From Stratiolaelaps scimitus (lineage: Eukaryota > Arthropoda > Arachnida > Mesostigmata > Laelapidae): 64,000 bases of DNA. Position numbers and translations under genes: made by a program. Position 1 is the first letter of the stretch, and every line of letters begins with the position of its first letter. The DNA lies in NCBI GenBank assembly GCA_019614645.1, contig JABWDB010000002.1:27827501-27891500 (forward strand), given 5' to 3'. Below are positions 59,931-64,000 of this stretch, piece after piece. The notes beneath the pieces are model-generated. The model did not search any database and was not told the DNA's origin. It saw only the letters and a list, made by a program, of their open reading frames with translations.

Positions 59931-61645
59931 TAAGTATAATATAATGGTACGGCCACTATTCATCGTGGACGTGTCCAACTGTTGAACTGTTGAATTGGTG
60001 AAGTGAACGTCCCATCCATGTTACACGCCATATCCCAGATGAGTGATGATGACGCTGTTGTTGTTATTCTCGTCGGAGTACTCGTTACTGGTGTTGTTTT
60101 TCTTATCGTTGTTGAAGAGGGGGTGTTAAACTGAACAAAGTAAGTACTTATTTAATAAATCGATATACATTGAATGAACAGTGGATACAATATCCGATAT
60201 GTTGCAAATGTGCCAACCAATGTGTTAAGTAAGAAAACCCTGAGGCTTGCTAGTGTTCACACAGTTTTATGCAAAAATACGAATACAATGGAAATTGACA
60301 ATTTCATATTGAATGGATATTCTTGCCAAACATACTGTGATGGACAGTCATCTGCGGACATACAGTTCGAAGCGGTGGCCAAATCGCGATAACCACTGTT
60401 GCAGGCGTCCTTTCTCGCTGATGTTTTCGGCACTAAAACACACAAATTTGAGTTGACGCGCATCGTGCGCCCTACAACAACGACAAAAAGAGTCATCATT
60501 ATTATGATCAAGTATGTGGCTGTATATTGTCTCATAGTTTGCTCACAAATAAATAGGTGACTTCATATGGGAAGACAATGCTATTATTGCTGAAAATATT
60601 AGCAATCATAAGCTTTGTGTATGCTATCCACATTGTGAGGAGGCAACACTGAACCATGGAGGTTTCGAATGGACATTGTCTAACGTACATTTTTTTAGTT
60701 TCATTTGGAATAGGCTCTGTTTAGAAGGAGCCAGCTTCGCAATCATTTAGAATCTAACTGACAATTACGATCAATCAAACATACACCCAAATCGTGTTAA
60801 CTACGATAGTCAAGTGATACTATTATATATTTAACAGAGTTAATTTTCTATTCAATAAAGCAGAATGCAGCGGACGGCATTGCGAAGTATATACAAGTAT
60901 CATAATAAACAGAAACAAAAATTGAACATCTACTATTGAAATGCCCCAGTAGATCCGCTATGGGTAGATACATATATAATAATATATCTCTTTTTATTCA
61001 CACGAGTTGTGATACATATATATGCGTCAATAATCATCATCTGTCTGTCTATATGTGTACATATTTGAGATTCATCCATCCATATCATTGTGGATATTAA
61101 ACAGAACGTAGACCTAGCAATTGACTCCAGAGTAATGAGATACTCTTCGGACATGGTTAAAAGAAGCATTACTCATGCGAGACACGTAAAACATGGCCAA
61201 AGTTGTTATATACTGACGATGTATTGCTTTGCGTATTTACCTAGAGTATTTACCTAAACTCAATTTGGCTATAATAGATGACAGATACAGCTGTCGTTCA
61301 CTCTCCGTGAGATTTCGTGACCTTTATTTTCACTACCCTCTTCACATGCGTGGTCAGTCGAGACGGTTTCTACGGGTTATCACCGCTTTGAGCAAATAAG
61401 ATCCGACCAATAATATATACATCCCGGTATTTACTAACAATTGACCTGTCAAGACGGAGTTTGCTGGACTTGCCTGTATTCTCTCTAACACCCCAATGTA
61501 ATGGCACGACAAGATATATCAGCAGATGTTTGTTGTAACTTTATTTTCGCTGTCCACTTTGACCAACCATTTTTTTCATTGATCTATCGACAATCTCCTT
61601 TGGGCCATAATTGGGCTTCTTCCGCTTGATGGCTTCTCCAACAAC

Positions 61646-61683
<38 letters not shown>

Positions 61684-64000
61684 GCTATGTATTATAGTAT
61701 TGCTTGTTTTAGCACTGGGGGCAATCAAGCTGAAAGGGAAGAATCAAGTCAAGCCATTCAAACCCTGAATTCTAAAGGTAAATTTCCGCTCAAGTGGTAG
61801 TTTTTCATTCGACTTTGTAGAGCCAACCATAAATGGATGTCTACATATGGTGAATAAACAATACCCTTGCCCCGCAGTCATTCTGTGGGAAACGTTTTCA
61901 CTAGTACCCTCTATATTTAGGAGATAACATCCCCGAAATGCTGCCGAAATGAGCTTCTGATATTGTGACACTCATATCTAGCCACAGGTAGTGCACGGCC
62001 ACTTTAACTCCGACGTTGTTTGTAACAATCGCAGTTGACTGTATGTCCGATTGTGGTGCAACTATGTACATCTAAATATCACCGCGATGCAACAGATGTT
62101 CCACGGGTCCTGTTTATCGTGATCTTCGATGTTTTTCAAAGTTGGCTTGGTTCAGATGATTTAACTGTAGTTCTCGCAGACTGAATGATATTAGCGGTCA
62201 GCCAGTTAGATCGTGTTGGCCTCATATCTGTCTCTTCTATCTCTTGACACTGGCCGAAACCTACCATCTAACGTCTCATATTAACAACGACCAAGCCATG
62301 CATTCATAGTGTACTATCGTTTGTGCCTTGAGTTCGCGTTTTCGGATATCTTCACGACAATGATACCAGTGTATTTAACTAGTCAGCCGATCGGGACTCC
62401 GCGTCCGCGATATGATTCTCGCTTCTAGAAAAGTGTCTGTTCGAGCGTAGCTAGTTCACTCGACGAGGGTTACTTTTCCGTTAAGTTCGTTAAGTCATAG
62501 TTTGCGAATAGCTAAGCGTAATCTGAATTAGTGTGTGTGTACTAATAATGTACAGTATAGTACCTCGCATCGTGGTCACTCTCGGGATATCTAAGCTGAG
62601 CGACGCAGTGGTACACGATGGACTTATGCTTAACCAGCAGGACATACTCAACTGCTAGCAAATAGCTAGAAACTTAAGCGGAATCCATGAAGGATATGAG
62701 GCGCGCAAGTGGTATGACAGAGCGATTATATTATAGAACTAATGAAAATTACGAGTTGGATTTGCAAGATGGTAAGACTACTTCGAGCGATAGTGGCGCA
62801 ATGTTGATGTTGGCTGCGTAGCGAATGTCTGTGCCGCTGCAGCCAAGAAGGTGGGAAAGTTACATTGGACATTGAAAATCGAGCTTTATAGAACAAAGTT
62901 GATTTGGGAGTGATGATGCGGATGATGAGCCTCTCGTAAGGATTGGAAACGAAATGTTAGATAATAGGAATATAATTAATAATAGAACTTATTGAATATC
63001 AAATATTGTGTAAAATCTAAGAGAGGAGTCAATTGTTATTGTTTCATTGTTCTACTTATTGTCGATAGCTACCCGTGTAACATCGTCCATTCATGGCAAT
63101 ATGACAAATTCGATTATATTACCGGAATAGGCAAACCTATATTTAGCCATTTGTGTTACCGAGCAAGCAGGCCTATTTGAGGATGCAGCAATAGCGTTGG
63201 TGACTCCCTATCAATTGGCTACCGTTGCGCGAGAGGAAACGAGGTAGATCCTCCGCCGTCGTCTTAAATCACCAGTTCCTTCCTCTGGTTAACAGCAGTG
63301 ACTCGATTTTGCGAAGCCCACCGTTACCCTTCCCTCGTCGCTCAATGTCGTTCTTTGTGGATGAATGGACTGGCTCATACGAATGACCCGATACCTCTCG
63401 CTGCAACGAACCCAGTGATTGAGTGAGTTATCCATAGATCCATCCATCCATCGATCTGTCTAAAGCACACAATGGCTAGCTATAACTACAATGTTTTGGA
63501 CAATTGCTCGAAAGTATCAGTAATTTTTTTAATAACCGTTTCAACGATGTCGGTATGGTGACGATATTTTGATCATTATCTGATAATAGGCGGGTAAACA
63601 CATGGATGGGTATTAGGAACAAACAAAACGTCGTCTCACGAACGGTAATGACCACCACAACACACTGTTTACTTTCATTATTATAATATAGTATGTCGAT
63701 TTCGACAATATTCCAGTTCCCGTATGTGAGGTGCTATGGTTGCTCCAGTTGGGTAGGCAGTCGTTTTAACGTAAACCGATAGATAAATAGTCATGAACGG
63801 GCAAATGCGTGTTACCATATCTACATAAGTTACAATGAAAACAACTAAAACAGCCTTGTTCTGAGCCTGAAGCTCTTCTCAAGCCACCAACCGACCGACT
63901 CAGAAAGCTTTAGAAAATTTCATCGTGCCAAAAAATGTGTCCTGCACTTTTTTCATACATTGAAATTCATAAAAAAATCCGGATCCCCTCCACGTATGGA
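59931..64000. other. No gene recognised; possible long first intron
   Basis: AT-rich with a (TA)n run at 61649-61681 and short GA, GTT and TA runs. No frame longer than about 90 codons and no protein family seen on either strand. Confidence 0.55.

Overview
This is a stretch of a eukaryotic nuclear genome. Genes are split by GT-AG introns from about 100 bases to several kilobases, intergenic DNA is AT-rich with many (TA)n and (GA)n runs, and retroposons and a decayed mariner-like transposon are scattered through it. The gene families fit an invertebrate animal. I lean towards an arthropod, possibly a chelicerate such as a mite, but that is a weak guess from gene style alone. There are no prokaryotic operons, CRISPR arrays or phage-like genes.

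Layout. (1) 1595-18642, + strand: the 3' ten coding exons of a receptor-type protein tyrosine phosphatase. They cover most of membrane-proximal domain D1 (its first exons lie outside the window), all of D2 and a short polyglutamine/polyserine C-tail. Both domains carry substitutions at catalytic positions. (2) 19.7-31.6 kb: no gene recognised; microsatellites and a tRNA-derived SINE remnant. (3) 31619-32905, + strand: an intronless 427-residue, 12-helix major facilitator transporter resembling the SLC18B1 group. (4) 32.9-46.4 kb: no complete gene; two SINE-like copies, a broken mariner-type transposase with a long inverted repeat beside it, and a GC-rich trinucleotide island at 35.4-36.3 kb. 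(5) 46482-55659, + strand: a nine-exon acid (gastric/lysosomal-type) lipase with a recognisable Ser-Asp-His triad. A 5'-truncated LINE lies antisense in its fifth intron. (6) 55.7-64 kb: one open, phase-symmetric candidate exon on the minus strand, a composite SINE, and a trinucleotide-rich island that may hold the first exon of a gene continuing beyond the window.

The three genes show no sign of acting together; they are ordinary neighbours. The most notable signals are the doubly altered phosphatase, a SINE that appears to share its 3' end with the local LINE (a mobilisation-by-mimicry pair), a second tRNA-type SINE with a perfect 12-bp target-site duplication and a duplicated B box, and the unexplained minus-strand exon at 57.3-57.5 kb. 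I found no clear case of an entirely new biological system.
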